A DNA stretch of 64,000 nucleotides, taken from the NCBI GenBank assembly GCA_034440635.1, contig JAOTON010001574.1, positions 186,001-250,000 of the forward strand, in the 5' to 3' direction. The first letter of the stretch is position 1; each line of letters starts with the position of its first letter. Shown one piece after another: positions 60,661 to 64,000 of this stretch. Below the pieces are notes generated by a model that ran no database searches, was not told the DNA's origin, and worked only from the letters and a program-made list of their open reading frames with translations. The stretch comes from Lepas anatifera (taxonomy: Eukaryota; Arthropoda; Thecostraca; Lepadidae). The position numbers and the translations under genes are program-made.

Positions 60661-61759
60661 TTAATTGCGCGGTATTTTCCCCCACGGGTCAGATCACAGA
60701 AGGTCGCTCAAACTAACTGTATCCATATCAGCAAAGCCGCCTTTTCCTGAGTCGATTCAGTGCAGCACCCTGACGGGCCAGCCGTTTCCAGACCCCAGCT
60801 ATTATCCGAGCAGCCTGCGCCGCCACAAACACTTTTCTCCTCATCACCGCAGCGTCACCGCCCGCCGGTCAACCAACCGAGGCAAATCAACACCGCCCAG
60901 GCGCAGCAGGGGGCCAAGTGAGGTTCGCACTGCCTAGAAAAACGCCTTCGGCTCCAGCAACGGCTGATTTTCAATCCCAGCGGAAACTAGTAATCCTAGC
61001 GGATGTTTGCTTTTACATATTACGTAATATAATTTTGCAATGAAAATAAATAGCAGAGACTAACAATCTTAGCGGGTATTTGCTTTCCAATTTTACAAAA
61101 TATCATGTTGCAAAGAAAATAAGTAATAATATATTTCTGACTGGATGATGCTCGTGTCACCAGCACTCCGGTAATTTACAAAACACAGATGTCATCAGAA
61201 AAAAATAGAGATTGGCCGCAAGGTTGAGCCAGACCAAGAATATTCAGCATTCAATAATCCGCGTTAAAAAATAAACGGGACAAAACAAATATTGGGTACA
61301 AAAATACACTGGAGTTGCATAGAAAATTTAATCACAACACTCCTGGGTTGACAATAATTAATTTCATTCATTTATTCAGGCTTATCAGCGACAGATACAA
61401 ACCCAATTACAGCGGAAGTCCAATGGCAAAAACAACACAGTTAAGAATATTTTCCGGAATTTATAACTTTCCAGTAATAATAATCGACAACACGTGATAT
61501 ACATTTAACTTTATAAAATGAAAAGGCATACATGAAAACCAGCACGATACAATAAAATATATAAAAAACAGGAACATAAAGCAAATAAGTCTAAAATCGG
61601 ACACATTTCACATGCTTCGACACCGGTTCTGAAACCATTAACTGTCGAAATAAACGGATATACCTCAGGCCAGCGCGCCAACTTGATCTTATAAAGCACT
61701 CACTGCCCGGCGAAACAACGGCTTCTTGTTGGCTTCGATATGAAGCGTGGGAACATGTA

Positions 61760-62151
61760 GAGCCGGTTCCATACTGATTGGTAGGTATCAGGCCGCGGTC
61801 GTTTTTGCGAAATATCTGTCAAGTGATGTTTCCTACCGACATGGTTGTTGCCTCACCTGCTGCGTTTTAACTGGATGCATGAACTGACGTAAAAGCATAC
61901 TTCATCGGGTCCAAAATTCGGAAGTAATTGAGAAAAGACACAGAAAAGCATCGGGATGCGCGAAAACAGTTTGTTGTCCATTTTTTTTTTTTCAAAATTG
62001 ACGTCTCATCCAGTTTGCAGGAGTTCACAGTCAAAGAGCTCTTCAAAATACATTACTTCAGACGCAACCTTTTGTGAAAAGTGAAATCGTTTTTAAGATA
62101 TTTCTTAAAACAAGTGACACTAATACCTACCAATCAGTGTGGAACCGGCTG
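61760..62151. mobile_element. TA-flanked MITE, 392 bp
   Basis: The arms 61760-61791 and 62120-62151 are inverted copies starting (G/C)AGCCGGTTCCA.ACTGAT and TGGTAGGTAT. Both are flanked by TA dinucleotides (61758-61759, 62152-62153), as for Tc1/mariner-type insertions. No coding. Confidence 0.65.
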
Positions 62152-62159
62152 TACATAAA

Positions 62160-63300
62160 TAACAGGTGGCGCTAAATCTCCCTGGTTCGCCGCTGAGGCA
62201 CATGCAGTGGGATGCTTCCGAGCAAGTAGGTGGGGTCCACTTTTTCGGTAATGATTTTGAGTACGAAGCAAATGTCTTCCTGGAGGCTCCTCTGGGACAG
62301 ACCGCTCATTTGGGAGAGCTTTAGAAGATCATTATAAAACTAAGAATGAGACAGCCGAAATGTGTGAACTTGGGATGCCAGCCAAGTACAAAATTGGCGT
62401 TGAACCTTTTCTAATATGTTCAAATGGTACCTCGCAGCTTCACTCCAGATGACACATCCATATATTTTTATAACGTTTGTCTTACGTAGAAACACCAACA
62501 GCGTATTGTGACACTAGGAGCACGACCGGAGACATGTCTAATATCTATCAATCTGGGTGCTCGACCACAGGCATGTTTAATATCTTTCAAACATCTTTCA
62601 CACAATGACATGTTTAGGGCCTTTTTAGGTGATGATGAGGTGAGAGTGACCTAAGATGAGCATGATTTCCTCTGTCCGCTGCCCGGTCAGACCAGCGAAC
62701 GAGGTGGGACCTTCTGCTCACCGGAACTCACGGGCAACAAAAAGCGGAAGGTTACCTTGTAGAGAATGTGGCCGATCCCATATACTACAATATACGAGAA
62801 TTCATCGAACATTGCCAAAATATACAGCCAAAGTCGGTCCTTCTCTAAACCTACCCGCGTCCCAGCCAACTGAAGTAAGCGTATTGACAGGCCCGACATA
62901 TTGTGAGCCTTGCTAACGGTAATATGTTCCGAAGAGTTCATTTTAAAACCTAGTCAAATACCGACATCCAGAACCATTCCCATATGCTCCAAAGTTGTGT
63001 TCCAAATGTTGTATGTAGCTGGAATAGGTTACCTTTTACAGCGCTTCGAAAGGAGTGACATTTATATGGGTTCAGACTTAGTTTCCAGGACTCAGATCAC
63101 TTAGCCAATATAATTGAGAACCTCCTGGAGTAGCTCAGTGTTTTCAGGAAAATATTTTTTGGGAAAGTTTTTCATCATGAGCAAATAGCAAATAATTTGT
63201 TTGAATTCCGTTCGGTAGACCGTAAATAAGCCAGACGAAGAGCAAGGGAGATATCTGACTACCTTTCGGAGTTGGGCGTGTTCCAGAGCGCACCTACGTC
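62160..63300 (-). pseudogene. Decayed non-LTR reverse transcriptase remnant, interrupted
   Basis: Reading the minus strand from about 63290, a degenerate RT is visible: a motif B-like stretch (PTPKGSQISPLLFVWLIYGLP), a corrupted catalytic box (FAHDEKL in place of FADD-KL), then WSIWEWF and further decayed text with several stops. After an unrelated repeat at about 62515-62771 it resumes with IYGCVIWSEAARYHLNILEK and LSQRSLQEDICFVLKIITEK...YLLGSIPLHVPQRRTR, typical of the RT C-terminus. Many frameshifts and stops mark an old copy. Confidence 0.65.
62487..62771. repeat. Dispersed repeat, copy 2
   Basis: Reverse-complement relative of 20391-20641, lying within the RT remnant 62160-63300. Contains two internal CACGACC(G/A)..GACATGT and CTCGACCACAGGCATGT-like halves (62519-62575). 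Confidence 0.55.
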
Positions 63301-64000
63301 CAATAAGAGCAGTTCACGTTAATAACAAACCGCTGTTTTCTAGGGAAAAGTAATGTTTTGAGTCATGCAAGAGCTTTTCCACACACGTAACATTTATAAA
63401 GATATGGGTGGTGACTTTTCTTTTTGTCACGTTCCATGTGCTTGAATGCCGTCTCTTTTCCTCGCAGCGTCCGCCTACCATCAGCGTCAAACAATGGGGG
63501 GAGGGGGTTGTTCGTCGCAGTTCTTCGTTCACCGTCGACACAACGCAACAGTTAGTACATCATCGCGTATGGCGGCTCGCAGCACATCGTAGGACATATC
63601 CACTTCCCCTCAGTGTTGAGGTGCAGGTTAGCCTCCCACGGTACAAAATCTGCTCGCTTATAGTTGAACGCCGTTGACCTACTCATGGGGGGTATTTTTG
63701 GCCGCAACAGCTCTTATCTCGCTAATAATTTCTGAGCGGTCCGAAGAAAAACACCACTCCGCACGCCGGATATAACGCAGACTTCGAGAACAACTACATC
63801 GAGGAGGTTAGCATTCGTTGTAGGCTCCGCAACGCCTTGGCAGGGGCCAACAAATCACATTTCTCTATGAGAGGGATAGCACGTTCCGACATTTGCCGAT
63901 ACATAAAACCATAAACCATTTATTTTCCATTTCTACACATATAACCGAATATGAACACTCACGATTGGTACAAATGCCACAAAATGGTGACATGAATCTA
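63301..64000. other. No recognised feature
   Basis: Short frames at 63314-63677 on both strands lack family signatures. Confidence 0.45.

Noticed and set aside
1..64000. CRISPR array, operon or phage-like system
   Set aside because: Tandem repeats lack regular unique spacers, genes are spliced and isolated, and no prokaryotic signals are present.

Overview
The window looks like nuclear DNA of an animal, most probably an arthropod. It contains spliced exons of a mitochondrial ribosomal protein gene with very long introns, non-LTR retrotransposons of an invertebrate CR1/Jockey-like type, tRNA-derived SINEs, many short inverted-repeat transposons (MITEs), minisatellites and long TA, GA and TGAG microsatellites. 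There are no operons, no long bacterial-type gene runs and no CRISPR. The species cannot be fixed from the sequence. Most short open frames here are chance frames in repeats.

Host genes. Two genes are convincing, both on the minus strand. (1) mRpL15 (mitochondrial large-subunit protein uL15m): three exons at 51931-52090, 41244-41398 and 27671-27805 join in phase to give the C-terminal 149 residues, with a poly(A) signal at 27548-27553. The introns are about 10.5 kb and 13.4 kb; the first has a GC-AG boundary. The N-terminal exons were not found and should lie upstream on the minus strand, possibly beyond 64000. (2) A single-exon alpha/beta-hydrolase of the epoxide hydrolase 3/4 type at 55316-56722 (468 aa), with an extended, membrane-anchored N-terminus. 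If the mRpL15 5' exons are outside the window, this gene sits inside an mRpL15 intron on the same strand.

Repeats. A 5'-truncated CR1-like element (about 47336-50540, plus strand) lies antisense in the mRpL15 intron; one frameshift separates its endonuclease/reverse-transcriptase frame from its C-terminal frame. Two older reverse-transcriptase remnants lie on the minus strand at 6420-7095 and 62160-63300. The most distinctive component is a set of related 0.8-1.0 kb elements rich in GGTCA/TGACC motifs (7115-8114, 9317-10179, 19370-21470 interrupted, 21676-22460, 25012-25994, 25995-26345, 31308-32056, 52584-53600, fragment 53821-53960). They have short inverted termini of the type TTAACACGCGC. 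Other MITE groups include hAT-like copies with 8-bp duplications, a TTA-flanked Harbinger-like element, TA-flanked elements, a CRE-bearing repeat in two opposite copies, and large fold-back structures at 1663-1861 and 17153-17914. Minisatellites occur at 18602-18844, 34489-34716, 58450-59060 and 59226-59455.

The host genes have no evident functional link to each other. The window is a gene-poor, transposon-dense stretch in which long introns have been filled by nested repeats.
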